Assembly: GCF_004022215.1 (NCBI RefSeq)
Contig: NZ_SAUZ01000001.1
Location: 248,001 to 312,000 of the forward strand
Direction: 5' to 3'
DNA length: 64,000 nucleotides
From: Paenirhodobacter populi
GTDB taxonomy: Bacteria > Pseudomonadota > Alphaproteobacteria > Rhodobacterales > Rhodobacteraceae
Below are positions 30,052 to 41,944 of the stretch, in pieces. The position numbers were made by a program, and so were the translations under genes. Under the pieces are notes generated by a model, which was not told the origin of the DNA, did no database searches, and saw nothing but the letters and a program-made list of their open reading frames with translations. Each line of letters starts with the position of its first letter. Within the stretch, counting starts at the first letter, position 1.

Positions 30052-30978
30052 ATGACCAGTTTTCTAGACCTCCACCTGACCTCACCCGAAGACTTGCGGG
30101 GGATGATCGACAGCGCCCGCCGGATGAAGGACGCCCGCAAGGGCCGCCCGAAAGGCGCGCTGGACGATGACCAGCCGCTTGCGGGCAAGATGGTGGCGCT
30201 GATCTTTGAAAAGCCCTCGACCCGGACGCGCGTCAGCTTTGACGTCGGCGCGCGGCAGATGGGCGCACAGACCATGGTGCTGTCGGGCAAGGAAATGCAA
30301 TTGGGCCACGGCGAGACGATCGCCGATACGGCCCGGGTGCTGTCGCGCTATGTCGACCTGATCATGATCCGCACGTTCGAAGAGGCGACCTTGCAGGAGA
30401 TGGCGGAATACGCCTCGGTCCCCGTCATCAACGGGCTGACCAACCGCACCCATCCCTGCCAGATCATGGCCGACATCATGACCTATGAGGAACATCGCGG
30501 CCCGATCGCCGGGCGCAAGGTGGTCTGGTCGGGTGACGGCAACAATGTCTGCGCCTCGTTCATTCAGGCGGCGGGGCAGTTCGGTTTTGACTTCACCTTC
30601 ACCGGCCCGCCGACGCTGGATCCGGAACGCGAATGGCTGGACTTCGCCCGCGCGAAGGGCGTGGCGGTCGAGATCGAGCGCGATCCGGCGAAGGCGGTCG
30701 AGGGGGCCGATCTGGTCGTCACCGATACCTGGGTGTCGATGCACGATCCGGAATCGGCCAAGGAACGTCGGCACAACCAGCTGCGCGCCTATCAGGTGAA
30801 CGAGGATCTGATGGCCCGGGCCAAGCCCGACGCGCTGTTCATGCATTGTCTGCCCGCGCACCGCAACGACGAGGCGACCTCGGCGGTCATGGACGGTCCG
30901 CATTCGGTCATCTTCGACGAGGCGGAAAACCGGCTGCATGCGCAGAAGGCGGTGATGCGCTGGTGCCTTGGCGCCTGA
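30052..30978 (+). CDS. argF: Ornithine carbamoyltransferase
   Basis: 308 residues from ATG 30052; an in-frame ATG at 30034 would add six residues, but [15 protein letters not shown] is the family N-terminus. Carbamoyl phosphate is bound by STRTR (56-60) and by HPCQ, and ornithine by the HCLPAHR motif near the C-terminus. It makes citrulline from ornithine and carbamoyl phosphate in the arginine pathway, directly after the argD step series. Confidence 0.95.
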   Translation: MTSFLDLHLTSPEDLRGMIDSARRMKDARKGRPKGALDDDQPLAGKMVALIFEKPSTRTRVSFDVGARQMGAQTMVLSGKEMQLGHGETIADTARVLSRYVDLIMIRTFEEATLQEMAEYASVPVINGLTNRTHPCQIMADIMTYEEHRGPIAGRKVVWSGDGNNVCASFIQAAGQFGFDFTFTGPPTLDPEREWLDFARAKGVAVEIERDPAKAVEGADLVVTDTWVSMHDPESAKERRHNQLRAYQVNEDLMARAKPDALFMHCLPAHRNDEATSAVMDGPHSVIFDEAENRLHAQKAVMRWCLGA

Positions 30979-30996
30979 GGCCGCGGATTCCCCGGC

Positions 30997-30998
<2 letters not shown>
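30978..30998. terminator. Possible bidirectional hairpin between argF and a convergent lipoprotein gene
   Basis: AGGCCG (30978-30983) and CGGCCT (30993-30998) form a 6-bp stem over a 9-base loop, right at the two converging stop codons. There is no U-tract on either strand, so the assignment is weak. Confidence 0.3.
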
Positions 30999-31869
<871 letters not shown>

Positions 31870-31963
31870 GCCGGTAAAACGGCTGCGCGGGTGAAAAGCG
31901 GGTTTCCCTTGCGGGCCTGTCCCGGTATAGGACAGGCGGTTTAAAACCCTTCAGGAGTGACAA

Positions 31964-33262
31964 ATGGCCAATGTCGTGGTGGTCGGCGCCCAATGGGGCG
32001 ACGAAGGCAAGGGCAAGATCGTCGACTGGCTCAGCGAGCGGGCAGACGTGATCGCGCGCTTTCAGGGCGGGCACAACGCGGGCCACACGCTGGTCATCAA
32101 CGGCAAGGTCTACAAGCTGAACGCGCTGCCCTCGGGCGTGGTGCGGGGCGGCAAGCTGTCGGTGATCGGCAATGGCGTCGTGCTGGACCCCTGGCACCTG
32201 CTGAAGGAGATCGACGGGATCCGCGCGCTTGGGGTCAAGATCACCCCGGAAAACCTGATGATCGCGGAAAACACCGCGCTGATCATGCCTTTCCACGGCG
32301 AGCTTGACCGGGCGCGCGAGGCGCAGGCCACGGGATCGAGCGCCAAGATCGGCACCACAGGCCGCGGCATCGGCCCGGCTTACGAAGACAAGGTGGGGCG
32401 CCGGGTGATCCGCGTCGCCGACCTTGCGGATGACGAGACGCTGCAACAGCGGGTCGACCGGGCGCTGGTCCATCACAACGCGCTGCGCGCGGGGCTGGGC
32501 CTTGAGGCGATCGACCGCGAGGCGCTGCTGAACGATCTGCGCGCCATCGCCCCCGAGGTGCTGAAATACGCCGCGCCCGTGTGGAAGGTGCTGAACGAGC
32601 TGCGCCGCGCCGGCAAGCGGATCCTGTTCGAGGGGGCGCAGGGCTCGCTTCTGGACATCGACTTCGGCACCTATCCCTATGTCACCTCGTCGAATGTGAT
32701 CGCGGGGCAGGCGGCGACGGGCACCGGGCTTGGGCCGAATGCGGTCGATTATTCGCTCGGCATCGTCAAGGCCTATACCACGCGCGTCGGCATGGGGCCG
32801 TTCCCGACCGAACTCGATGACGAGGATGGCAACCGTCTGGGCACGCGCGGCCATGAATTCGGCACCGTCACCGGGCGCAAGCGCCGCTGCGGCTGGTTCG
32901 ACGCGGTGCTGGTGCGCCAGACCTGCGCGCTGTCGGGGATGAAGGGCATCGCGCTGACCAAGCTCGACGTGCTGGACGGGTTCGAGAAGATCAAGATCTG
33001 CACCGGCTATGTGGTCGATGGCGTCGAATACGACTACCTGCCGACGCAGGCCGCCCTGCAGGCGAAGGCCCAGCCGATCTACGAGGAACTGGATGGCTGG
33101 TCGGAATCGACGCAAGGCGCGCGGTCGTGGAACGACCTGCCGGGGGCCGCGGTGAAATACGTCCGCCGGATCGAGGAACTGATCCAGTGCCCGGTGGCGA
33201 TGCTCTCGACCAGCCCGGAGCGAGAGGACACCATTCTGGTCACCGACCCCTTCGCCGACTGA
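31964..33262 (+). CDS. purA: Adenylosuccinate synthetase
   Basis: 432 residues. The GTP-binding loop [11 protein letters not shown] (8-18), [23 protein letters not shown], and the [19 protein letters not shown] region are all intact. It converts IMP and aspartate to adenylosuccinate, the first committed step to AMP; guaB in this window opens the competing GMP branch. AGGAGTGACAA precedes the ATG. It is followed by a strong terminator. Confidence 0.97.
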   Translation: MANVVVVGAQWGDEGKGKIVDWLSERADVIARFQGGHNAGHTLVINGKVYKLNALPSGVVRGGKLSVIGNGVVLDPWHLLKEIDGIRALGVKITPENLMIAENTALIMPFHGELDRAREAQATGSSAKIGTTGRGIGPAYEDKVGRRVIRVADLADDETLQQRVDRALVHHNALRAGLGLEAIDREALLNDLRAIAPEVLKYAAPVWKVLNELRRAGKRILFEGAQGSLLDIDFGTYPYVTSSNVIAGQAATGTGLGPNAVDYSLGIVKAYTTRVGMGPFPTELDDEDGNRLGTRGHEFGTVTGRKRRCGWFDAVLVRQTCALSGMKGIALTKLDVLDGFEKIKICTGYVVDGVEYDYLPTQAALQAKAQPIYEELDGWSESTQGARSWNDLPGAAVKYVRRIEELIQCPVAMLSTSPEREDTILVTDPFAD

Positions 33263-33286
33263 CCGCGGCGCAGCGGGAAACCGACA

Positions 33287-33313
33287 GGCGGCGATTCCGA
33301 TCGCCGCCTTTTT
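33287..33313 (+). terminator. Rho-independent terminator of purA
   Basis: GGCGGCGA (33287-33294) pairs with TCGCCGCC (33301-33308) over a 6-base loop, followed by TTTTT (33309-33313). It lies 24 bases after the purA stop. Confidence 0.9.
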
Positions 33314-33434
33314 CATGCCCGTCACCCGGCGCATGACCGCGCAGCTGCGGATGGCCGAGGGTCGGCGCAAACCTTCAGAGGCGACTTTAAGGTCGCCTTG
33401 TAAGTAGCTGATAAACAAGGGGATTTCAGAAGAA

Positions 33435-33524
33435 TGGCGGAGAGACAGGGATTCGAACCCTGGGACCCCGTGAAGGGTCAACGGTTTTCGAGACCGCCCC
33501 GTTCGACCGCTCCGGCACCTCTCC
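33435..33524 (-). tRNA. tRNA-Ser(CGA)
   Basis: 90 nt on the minus strand including an encoded CCA. The acceptor GGAGAGG pairs with TCTCTCC, the anticodon loop reads CTCGAAA with anticodon CGA, the T arm contains GGTTCGAATCC, and a long variable arm (class II) is present as required for tRNA-Ser. It decodes UCG, a favoured serine codon in this GC-rich genome. No other tRNA was found in the window. Confidence 0.93.
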
Positions 33525-33698
33525 GCGTCGGTGGTCGTCTGATGCAGCGGGATTTAGCCCGCCGTGCGATGGGGCGCAACCGCTTTTTTGTCTTTCCGGC
33601 GACGATCGAAAAGAAACTCGCCGCGATCTTCGCAAGCGCTTTGGACTGGCGCGGGGGCGGCCTATCCTGCTGTCGAATCCTTTGCTGCGGGAACCGTG

Positions 33699-34535
33699 AT
33701 GAAAGCTCCTCTTCCTCTGCGCCTGTCGCTGTTCGGGCTGGCCTTCGCCCTTGTCTGCCTGTCGGGGCTGGCCGGGCGGGCGGATCCGGCGCGGCTTGGC
33801 CATCTGCTGCGTCTCGAGGCGCTTTTCGGGATCATGCAGCAGGAGGCGGTCACCTACGGATCCGACCTGCATGAGGACCTGCTGGGCCAGCCGGCGGATG
33901 ACGGCTGGCGGTCGACGGTCGCGGCGATCCACGATCCGGCCCAGCTGTTGCCGCAATTCGATCGCCGGTTCCGGCCCGGTCTTGCCGGGGCCGATCAGGG
34001 GGCGATCGAGGCCTGGCTCGCCTCGGACTCCGGCCGCCGAATCGTCGCGCGCGAGATCGAGGTCCGCCGGATGCTTCTGGACCCCGCGACCGAGGACCGG
34101 GCGATGGAGGCCGCAGAGGCCGCGGACCGGCGCGGGGATCCGAAGCTCGCGGCGGTGCGGCGGGTGATCGCCGCCGCCGATCTGGTCGAGGCGAATGTCA
34201 TCGGCGGGATGAACGCCAATCTGGCGCTCTACCGCGCGATGGTGGCGGGTGGCGCCTTTCCGGATCCGGTCGGCGATGCGGACATGCTCGCCGATGTCGC
34301 CGCGCAGGAGGAAGACATCCGCGGCGAGGTGACGGGATGGCTCGAAGGCTATCTGTTCGAGGCCTACGGCCCCCTGAGCCTTGGGGATATCGACCGCCTT
34401 GCGGAGTTCAGCGGCTCCGTTCCCGGGCGGCAGCTTCTGCGGGCGGAGTTCGACGCCTTCAACGCGGTGTTCGAGGAAACCTCGGCGGCGCTTGGACGGG
34501 CGCTGGCGGAAAGGATGACCGCGAAGGAGCTGTAG
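33699..34535 (+). CDS. Exported DUF2059-like protein
   Basis: 278 residues from ATG 33699. A signal peptide (LPLRLSLFGLAFALVCLSGLAGRA, residues 5-28) predicts periplasmic location. The mature protein is entirely helical and acidic; segments such as WLASDSGRRIVAREIEVRR and LAEFSGSVPGRQLLRAEFDAF resemble the DUF2059 repeat (a C-terminal piece ending in phage-like helix pairs). The function is unknown. It lies immediately upstream of the divergent tRNA-Ser. Confidence 0.7.
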   Translation: MKAPLPLRLSLFGLAFALVCLSGLAGRADPARLGHLLRLEALFGIMQQEAVTYGSDLHEDLLGQPADDGWRSTVAAIHDPAQLLPQFDRRFRPGLAGADQGAIEAWLASDSGRRIVAREIEVRRMLLDPATEDRAMEAAEAADRRGDPKLAAVRRVIAAADLVEANVIGGMNANLALYRAMVAGGAFPDPVGDADMLADVAAQEEDIRGEVTGWLEGYLFEAYGPLSLGDIDRLAEFSGSVPGRQLLRAEFDAFNAVFEETSAALGRALAERMTAKEL

Positions 34536-34669
34536 CACCGACGCGCCCAGTCAAAATTGCGTGAGTCGGGGTCGCGCCTTTCTCCGCTTTCCGGCGCGGA
34601 AATGCTGCATTTTCATGACGGAGGCGGGGCCGGATGCGCGCCCGATCCGGGGATGTTTCGACACGGGGC

Positions 34670-34697
34670 TTGAACGTCCGGCGGGGAGCCATAATCT
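34670..34697 (+). promoter_or_regulatory. Putative promoter of the outer-membrane barrel gene
   Basis: TTGAAC (34670-34675), 16-base spacer, TAATCT (34692-34697). It would give a leader of about 85 bases ending in a strong AAGGAGGAA ribosome site, fitting an abundant envelope protein. Confidence 0.4.
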
Positions 34698-34787
34698 CTG
34701 TGCTGCAACGGTCTTGTGCGAAGGCCGGTTCCAGAAGGAAGGCCGGAGACGTCCGGCAGGTTTCATGAACTCCCCGAAAGGAGGAAT

Positions 34788-35375
34788 ATGATGAAACGGA
34801 TATTGATGGCGGCGAGCGGTCTTGTCCTTGTCGGCGGTGCGGCCTTCGCCGGCGGCTACGATACACCGGTGGTCGAGGCGCCCGTAGCGCCCGCGCCGGT
34901 CGTGGTGCCTGCCAATGCCAACTGGGACGGCTTCTTCGCGGGGCTGCAACTCGGTTACGGCAAGCCCGATGAACTGCTGACGACGGATGGCGCCTTTGGT
35001 GGCGTGAACGCGGGTTACATCAGGGATTACGGCAATTTCGTTCTGGGCGGCGAGCTTGCCTATAATGCGGCCAACATGGATCAGGGCGATGCCGGCAAGG
35101 TGAAGGACTTTACCGATCTGAAGCTGATCGCCGGTGTTCCCTACGGCAGGTGGCTGCCCTACGGCACGCTCGGGGCCTCCTACGTCAAGGCCGATGTCGA
35201 TGGAGAGGGCAAGTCCGATACCTTGCCGGTGGTCGGTATCGGCGTCAAATATCAGGTCAGCGACCAATGGTCGGTCGGTTCGGAACTCGCCTATCGCAAG
35301 GGGAACGGCTTTGACGGCACGGGCGAGGATCTGAACATGACCACGCTTGGCGCCAACGTGGCCTTCCGGTTCTGA
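34788..35375 (+). CDS. Outer-membrane beta-barrel protein (porin-like, small)
   Basis: 195 residues from ATG 34788 (a second ATG at 34791). The signal peptide ends at GGAAFA (about residue 21). A Pro/Val/Ala-rich linker (26-44) is followed by eight short amphipathic strands beginning WDGFFAGLQLGYG and ending in the C-terminal Phe of LGANVAFRF, the sorting signal of barrel proteins. This matches the OmpW/Omp25-like outer-membrane beta-barrel superfamily. The strong ribosome site AAGGAGGAA suggests high expression; substrate or ligand unknown. Confidence 0.85.
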   Translation: MMKRILMAASGLVLVGGAAFAGGYDTPVVEAPVAPAPVVVPANANWDGFFAGLQLGYGKPDELLTTDGAFGGVNAGYIRDYGNFVLGGELAYNAANMDQGDAGKVKDFTDLKLIAGVPYGRWLPYGTLGASYVKADVDGEGKSDTLPVVGIGVKYQVSDQWSVGSELAYRKGNGFDGTGEDLNMTTLGANVAFRF

Positions 35376-35415
35376 GGGGCGTTTCCGCGGGAGCGGTTCA
35401 GCGGACGGGAACGAG

Positions 35416-35436
35416 GCCGGGCGGGTTCCGCCCGGC
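35416..35436. terminator. Strong hairpin between the barrel gene and tetR
   Basis: GCCGGGCGG (35416-35424) pairs perfectly with CCGCCCGGC (35428-35436) over a GTT loop. It lies between convergent genes and probably terminates both. No real U-tract; TTCGTC follows on the + strand. Confidence 0.7.
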
Positions 35437-35453
35437 TTCGTCATTTCCGGGGG

Positions 35454-36068
35454 TCAGGTATCGGGTGGCAGCAGGCCGAGCCCGCGCAGATAGATGCCGA
35501 TCCCCGATTCCAACAGATCCTCGGGCGTGTAGGGCGCGGCGCCGCCCGGCGCGCGGGCGTAAAGCTCGACCACGCCATGGCTCATCGCGCGGATATGGGC
35601 GGCGACCATGCGGGGCGGCGGGCGGCGGGCCTCGGGGATATGGCGGGTCAGCGCCTCGGTCGCGTTCAGGATCACCTGTTCGGCCCGCCCCGCGGCGGCG
35701 GCAAGGTCGGGGCTGCGGTTCGGGGAAATGCCGCTTTCGAACATCGCGACGTAATGGCCGGGAAAGCGGCGGGCGAAGGCCAGATAGGCCCGCCCCGTCG
35801 CCCCGAACGCCGCCAGCGCCGAGGGCGCGCCGCCGTTCCACGCATGTTCCATCAGATCGGCGAAGATCTGATAGCCCTGCCGCGCGCATTCCGCGATCAG
35901 ATCCTCGCGCCCGGCGAAATGGCGATAGACGGCGGCGGGCGTCACGCCCGCATCCTTCGCCGCCTCGCTGAGCGAAAAGCCCGTCGGGCCGTTCTTCTCG
36001 ATCAGGCGCAGCGCGGCCTCGATCAGCGCCTGCCGCAGGTTGCCGTGGTGATAGCCGCGCTTTTCCAT
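35454..36068 (-). CDS. TetR/AcrR-family transcriptional regulator
   Basis: 204 residues. The N-terminal helix-turn-helix is typical (LRQALIEAALRLIEKNGPTG, FSLSEAAKDAGVTPAAVYRHFAGREDLI, about 11-58). The C-terminal ligand domain has a WHG-like arrangement (TGRAYLAFARRFPGHYVAMF). ATG 36068 shares one base with the ppk2 stop, so it is translated from the ppk2 message. Whether it represses its own operon is unknown; I found no clear inverted repeat upstream of ppk2. Confidence 0.9.
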   Translation of the reverse strand: MEKRGYHHGNLRQALIEAALRLIEKNGPTGFSLSEAAKDAGVTPAAVYRHFAGREDLIAECARQGYQIFADLMEHAWNGGAPSALAAFGATGRAYLAFARRFPGHYVAMFESGISPNRSPDLAAAAGRAEQVILNATEALTRHIPEARRPPPRMVAAHIRAMSHGVVELYARAPGGAAPYTPEDLLESGIGIYLRGLGLLPPDT

Positions 36069-36979
36069 CAGCTCAGCAGATCGAGCCCGCCGCAGATGCT
36101 GTCGTCGATCTTGCCGATCGCATCCCTGTCCTTGCGGGCATAGTCGATCGCATGCAGCACCGACTGGATCGCGGCGATCCGGGCGCGCTTCTTGTCGTCC
36201 GAGCGGATCACCGTCCACGGCGCGTAGCCGGTATGCGACCGTTCCAGCGTTTCGCGGATGGCGATGGTGTATTCATCCCATTTCCGCAGCCCGTCGACGT
36301 CGATCCGGCTGAGCTTCCACTGCTTCAGCGGATCGCTTTCGCGGTCGAGGAAACGCTTGAGCTGCTCCGCCCGGTCGACCGACAGCCAGATCTTCACCAG
36401 GATCAGGCCTTCCTCGACCAGCAGATGTTCGAAATCCGGCAGCTGGCGAAAGAAGTTCCGGCGCTGTTCATCGGTGCAGAAGCCGAAGACATGTTCCACC
36501 ACGCCGCGGTTGTACCAGGACCGGTCGAAGATCGCGATCTCGCCCGCGGCCGGCAGCCAGTCGACGTAGCGCTGGAAGTACCATTGCGTCTGCTCGCGTT
36601 CGTCGGGCTTCGGCAAAGCGACGATATAGGCCGAGCGGGGGTTGAGGTTTTCGCGCAGCCGGTCGATCGTGCCGCCCTTGCCGGCGGCGTCGCGGCCCTC
36701 GAAGATCACGGCGAGCCGCTTGCCCGTGGCCTTCAGGTCCCACAGCATCTTCACCAGCTCGACCTGAAGCGCGGCCATGTGGCTTTCATAGTCCTTGCGC
36801 TTCATCTCTTCCCGGTAGGGATAGGATTTCGACAGGATCTCGTCCGGCTTGGCAGTGGCGATGGCCTTGCGGACGGCCTCGGGCGCCTCGGTATTGAGGT
36901 AGTTGGTGATCTCGCCGACATAGGGGATGCCGTCGAGCAGCGGGACGGCCGCGGGGGCCGGCTTGTCGTTCTTTCCCAT
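36068..36979 (-). CDS. ppk2: Polyphosphate kinase 2
   Basis: 303 residues. The Walker A-like [10 protein letters not shown] (95-104), [17 protein letters not shown] (lid and Walker B-like region) and the conserved QFERxL-type C-terminal helices match class I PPK2 enzymes. These transfer phosphate between polyphosphate and nucleoside diphosphates, mostly making GTP or ATP in stress. The longer frame to 37111 runs into repeat copy 5, so ATG 36979 is the start (GGATCC upstream is a weak ribosome site). Confidence 0.92.
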   Translation of the reverse strand: MGKNDKPAPAAVPLLDGIPYVGEITNYLNTEAPEAVRKAIATAKPDEILSKSYPYREEMKRKDYESHMAALQVELVKMLWDLKATGKRLAVIFEGRDAAGKGGTIDRLRENLNPRSAYIVALPKPDEREQTQWYFQRYVDWLPAAGEIAIFDRSWYNRGVVEHVFGFCTDEQRRNFFRQLPDFEHLLVEEGLILVKIWLSVDRAEQLKRFLDRESDPLKQWKLSRIDVDGLRKWDEYTIAIRETLERSHTGYAPWTVIRSDDKKRARIAAIQSVLHAIDYARKDRDAIGKIDDSICGGLDLLS

Positions 36980-37062
36980 GGGATCCTCGCGGGTATTGGG
37001 GCCGGGTTCACTATAGGACGGGGGAGACGCGCCGCAAGGCCGCGCAAGGCGGCACCGTGGCA

Positions 37063-37160
37063 GGGGGCCAGCCCCCTCGTGCGTTCCGCATTCGGCGGGG
37101 CATCCTTCCACTGGAAGGCTGCCTGATCCGCCTCATCCCGGGATATTTATGGAAACACGA
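37063..37160 (-). repeat. Interspersed repeat copy 5 with extra hairpin module (inverted)
   Basis: The constant hairpin is at 37063-37076. The short stem TGCG-TTC-CGCA (37079-37089) is followed by the long module with its CCTTCC-ACT-GGAAGG tip and flanking GGCGG/CCGCC arms (37092-37135), then the CCCGGGATATTTATGG head with an AAACACGAA tail. The module is inserted between the head and the short variable stem. Confidence 0.88.
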
Positions 37161-37181
37161 AGGGAGAAGAGGTGGCCGGTC

Positions 37182-38102
37182 TCAGGCGCCGATCCGAGTC
37201 AGGTCGTAGGGGGTGTCCTGATAGATCGCGTTGATCCAGTTGCCGTAGAGCAGATGCGCATGGCTGCGCCAGCGGTTCGACGGCTGTTTCGAGGGATCGT
37301 CGTCGGGGTAATAGTTCCGCGGCACGTTGATCGCCCGGTGGGCGGCGACGTCGCGGTCATATTCCTCTTTCAGCGTGCCGGAATCGTATTCGAAATGGTT
37401 GAACACATACAGCGCGCGGTGACAGGGATCCTCGACCAGACAGGGGCCGGTCTCGTCCGAGGCGATCAGCGTCTTCAGCCCCGCCGCGTCGAATTCCGCC
37501 TGATGCATTTCCGTCCAGCGGCTGACGGGGACGAGCACGTCATCCGAAAACCCGCGCAGATAGGGCGAGCAGGGCGCCAGATTGCGGTGCCGGTAGCAAC
37601 CGAAGGCCTTGCGGTCGAGCAGATGCTTGCGGATTCCGTGGAAGTGATAGGCCATCGCCATGCCCCCCCAGCAGACGCCGAAGGTGGAGAACACATGGCT
37701 CTGCGTCCAGTCGAAGATCCGCTGGAGTTCGTCCCAGTAGGTGACCTCCTCGAACGACAGCTGCTCGATCGGGGCGCCGGTGACGATCAGCCCGTCGAAT
37801 TTCTCGCCCGAGGCCTCGACCTCGGCGAAGGGGCGGTAGAAGGCCTCCATATGCTCGGCGGCGGTGTTCCGGGCGTGGTGCGAGGTGATGCGGATCAGGT
37901 GGAAGTCGATCTGCAAGGGCGTCGCGCCGATCAGCCGGGCGAACTGGTTTTCCGTCTGGATCTTCTTCGGCATCAGGTTCAGGAGCGCGATCCGCAGGGG
38001 TCGGATGTCCTGCTGCGCGGCGCGGCCGGGGCTCATCACCATGACGCCTTCCTTCGACAGGATGTCAAAGGCGGGAAGCGTCTCGGGCAGGGTGATGGGC
38101 AT
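37182..38102 (-). CDS. metA: Homoserine O-acyltransferase (MetA family), probably acetyl-specific
   Basis: 306 residues. The nucleophile Cys144 lies in [14 protein letters not shown] and the partner His in FNHFEYD. It activates homoserine for methionine synthesis. In characterised MetA proteins the residue in the PxGLVEF/PxExxxF loop decides the donor: Gly favours succinyl-CoA, Glu favours acetyl-CoA. Here it is Glu113 ([13 protein letters not shown]), predicting an acetyltransferase. It lies 13 bases after a P-loop protein gene and probably shares its transcript. Confidence 0.9.
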   Translation of the reverse strand: MPITLPETLPAFDILSKEGVMVMSPGRAAQQDIRPLRIALLNLMPKKIQTENQFARLIGATPLQIDFHLIRITSHHARNTAAEHMEAFYRPFAEVEASGEKFDGLIVTGAPIEQLSFEEVTYWDELQRIFDWTQSHVFSTFGVCWGGMAMAYHFHGIRKHLLDRKAFGCYRHRNLAPCSPYLRGFSDDVLVPVSRWTEMHQAEFDAAGLKTLIASDETGPCLVEDPCHRALYVFNHFEYDSGTLKEEYDRDVAAHRAINVPRNYYPDDDPSKQPSNRWRSHAHLLYGNWINAIYQDTPYDLTRIGA

Positions 38103-38115
38103 CTTCTTTCTCCGG

Positions 38116-38979
38116 TTACGCGGCAGGCAGCGCCGCGGCGATCAGCGATGTAAAGTCTTTTTCGTCGCGCACAAGGGCGACATCCTCGGCCTTGACGGCA
38201 ATCCCCCAGTTGCGGGCCATCGCCGCATAGCGCGGCTGGCGATGGTCGAGCGCCTGCCGGTAGGTCCAGCGCACGAAGGCGTCGGGATCGACCTGATCCT
38301 CGGTTTCGTTCCGTTCGGCGCGGTATTGGTCCCACATCCGGGTCAGGAAACCGGGCTGGTAATACATCGGCTTCGGCGCGCGGTCGAAGCGGCGGACGAG
38401 TTCCTCGGTATGGGCGTCGGAGCCCTCGATCCAGACCATCAGCGAATGGGCGGAAAGCTCGCGCAGGATCGGGTCCTGCGGATCGTCGGGATCGACCACC
38501 TCGCAGATCGAGCCGCCGGAATCGCAGATGAAATGCGGCAGGCCGTAGATGTCCTGCGCGCGGGAGATGAAATGCGTCGTGTCGAGCAGCGCCGAGGTTT
38601 CCGCGACGCGGTGCTGATCCTGCCGGTGTCGGTATTCGGCAAAGCTCAGCCCGCCCTTCGCCGGATCGCCGGGCTTGCCCAGATATGTGGACAGCGGCGC
38701 CAGATTTTCAAAGGTGATGTTCGAGGCGATATAGACCGAATCCGACATCAGCAATTCGCGCAGGAACGGGTTCTTCATCGCCTCGCGCTTGAAGTTGTCG
38801 GCGATGTATTCGCCCATGTAGCGGGTGCCGATCCGGTAATCGACGGAATAGTGGAACCACCCGGAGGGCGAGGCGCGCAGCATCGAGGCAAGCCAGGTCT
38901 TCCCCAGACCCGACATGCCGAACATCAGCACGCGGCGATTTTCGGCCGCCAGCCATTCCGCACGATTGCGATAGATCAT
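38116..38979 (-). CDS. Conserved P-loop protein of unknown function in the metA operon
   Basis: 287 residues. The N-terminal P-loop [12 protein letters not shown] (20-31) is clear. [25 protein letters not shown] may carry the acidic Walker B-like residue. It is otherwise rich in aromatic and charged residues ([20 protein letters not shown]) without a recognised domain, and no membrane segment is seen. Proteins like this seem conserved beside metA in Rhodobacterales (from memory). A nucleotide kinase- or sulfotransferase-like activity is possible but not supported by a full motif set. Confidence 0.7.
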   Translation of the reverse strand: MIYRNRAEWLAAENRRVLMFGMSGLGKTWLASMLRASPSGWFHYSVDYRIGTRYMGEYIADNFKREAMKNPFLRELLMSDSVYIASNITFENLAPLSTYLGKPGDPAKGGLSFAEYRHRQDQHRVAETSALLDTTHFISRAQDIYGLPHFICDSGGSICEVVDPDDPQDPILRELSAHSLMVWIEGSDAHTEELVRRFDRAPKPMYYQPGFLTRMWDQYRAERNETEDQVDPDAFVRWTYRQALDHRQPRYAAMARNWGIAVKAEDVALVRDEKDFTSLIAAALPAA

Positions 38980-39003
38980 CCGAACCCCCGGTTTTGCCCC
39001 CGT

Positions 39004-39933
39004 TTAGCGCGCGCGGCGCTGCACGTCACGGGGTTTCATGCGCAGGGGCCAGCCGTTCAGGATGCACAGCCCGGCGGCGATGACGGCGAAGCCCAGCAGT
39101 TCCGAGACCGTCAGCCGCTCGCCGAAGGCGACCGTGCCGGCGGTGATCGCGACCGGCGGGATCAGCAGCGTGACGAGCGAGGTGTTCCCCGATCCGGCGA
39201 TCGCCAGCAGCCGGAAATACAGCAGATAGGCCGCCACCGTGCAGCCGATCACCAGCCACAGCAGCGCCAGATCAACCCGTAGCGGCCAGTCGAAGCGGGG
39301 CGCGCCCTCGAAGATCAGCATCGCCGGAATCATCCAGACCGCCGCCGCCGTCAGCATCCCGGCGGCCGCGACCCCGGGGGCGATGCCGCGCGCGGCGACG
39401 CGGGTATAGGCGCCGCCGAAGGCATAGCACAGCGAGGCGCCGACAATGGCGAACTGCCCGGCCGAGGTCAGGTTCAGCCCCCGCAGGGCCTCGGGCCCGA
39501 TGGCGATGACGACGCCCAGAAAGCCCACCGTCACGCCCGCGATGCGGCGCGGGGTCAGGTGTTCGTCGCGAAAGACCATCGCCGCCACCGCCACCCCGAA
39601 CAGCGCCGCGCTGGCGTTCAGGATGCCCGCCAGCCCCGAGGCGATGAACTGCTGCCCCCAGACGATCAGCCCGAAGGGCAGGGCGCAGTTCAGGAGCCCG
39701 ATGAACAGGAACCGCGGGATCACCCGCGGGTCGCGCGGCAGCGGGCTGCGCTGCACCAGCACCGCGATCCACAGCAGCACCGCCGCGCCGCCGGTGCGGA
39801 TCGCCACCACCGTCATCGGCCCCATCCCCTGCAGGGCCAGCCGGTTGCTGAGGAACGAGGTGCCCCACAACAGCGCCAGCCCGCCAAGCAGGATCCAGGC
39901 AAGGGGCGTCATCAGGGCGGGCTTGGGCGGCAT
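39004..39933 (-). CDS. DMT-superfamily (EamA) membrane transporter
   Basis: 309 residues with about ten transmembrane helices arranged as two EamA repeats (roughly 8-140 and 150-295); [17 protein letters not shown] is typical of the first helix. Substrates of this superfamily are metabolites or amino acids; here it is unknown. It precedes the P-loop gene by 24 bases in a likely DMT-P-loop-metA unit, so an amino-acid exporter linked to methionine metabolism is conceivable. ATG 39933 was chosen; upstream codons lie in the guaB divergent region. Confidence 0.85.
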   Translation of the reverse strand: MPPKPALMTPLAWILLGGLALLWGTSFLSNRLALQGMGPMTVVAIRTGGAAVLLWIAVLVQRSPLPRDPRVIPRFLFIGLLNCALPFGLIVWGQQFIASGLAGILNASAALFGVAVAAMVFRDEHLTPRRIAGVTVGFLGVVIAIGPEALRGLNLTSAGQFAIVGASLCYAFGGAYTRVAARGIAPGVAAAGMLTAAAVWMIPAMLIFEGAPRFDWPLRVDLALLWLVIGCTVAAYLLYFRLLAIAGSGNTSLVTLLIPPVAITAGTVAFGERLTVSELLGFAVIAAGLCILNGWPLRMKPRDVQRRAR

Positions 39934-40052
39934 GGTCTGTCCGTTCGGTTGCCCGCCCCGCATAGCCGGGCACGGCCCCGAACGCCAACGCGATCCTGTG
40001 CCCGACACATTTCCGGGTTGCGCGGCGATCCTTTTTGCGTGACCGGGCCGCC

Positions 40053-41569
<1,517 letters not shown>

Positions 41570-41577
41570 TCGACGGC

Positions 41578-41603
41578 GTGAGCGGCCCTTGCGGGCCGCT
41601 CAC
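41578..41603 (+). terminator. Hairpin terminator of guaB
   Basis: GTGAGCGGCCC (41578-41588) pairs perfectly with GGGCCGCTCAC (41593-41603) over TTGC, nine bases after the guaB stop. There is no U-tract, as in most GC-rich hairpins of this window. 41604-41848 beyond it shows no gene. Confidence 0.75.
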
Positions 41604-41848
41604 CACACATCGCCAGAGTACCTCCGGCACCTTGCGGAACGGCTATCGCTCCTGTGGGGCCTGATTTCAAAACCCGGGCCGAGGCGGTGTGGACACTCGC
41701 CTTCATGACATTGAAATAAATTCCCTCGCGAAGTCAGCCCGCAGGCCATCGACGCGCGTCGATATGGACATGGGATCCGCTGTGGAGAATCGCATTCTCT
41801 GCCGTGTCGCCAGAACCGGGTTTCGACACAGCCTCGGCCCGTTGCCTT

Positions 41849-41905
41849 TCATCTTTCCGAAAATATCCCGGGGGTGAGGCGCTTGCGCCGAGGGGGCTGG
41901 CCCCC
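41849..41905 (+). repeat. Interspersed repeat copy 6
   Basis: The head TTTCCGAAAATATCCCGGGG (A for T in the usual CCATAAA), with TTTCATC before it. The variable stem is GGCGC-TT-GCGCC (41878-41889). The constant hairpin is GGGGGCTGGCCCCC (41892-41905). Read from the minus-strand gene ending at 41945, the constant hairpin comes first, 39 bases after the stop. Confidence 0.9.
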
Positions 41906-41944
41906 TCTCTCCCCATCCGCAGACGCATCCGGCCCCGGAAGGGC

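Noticed and set aside
36980-37111. N-terminal extension of ppk2 (and similar frames starting MEGCPAEC at 24176 and 51508)
   Set aside because: The shared N-terminus comes from translating the long hairpin module of the repeats, not from homologous proteins.
38103-38115. SAM riboswitch ahead of metA
   Set aside because: Only 13 bases separate metA from the upstream gene, and no riboswitch-like fold was seen ahead of the operon.
41689-41877. 62-codon ORF after guaB
   Set aside because: Its end is built from repeat copy 6 and it has no ribosome site or domain.
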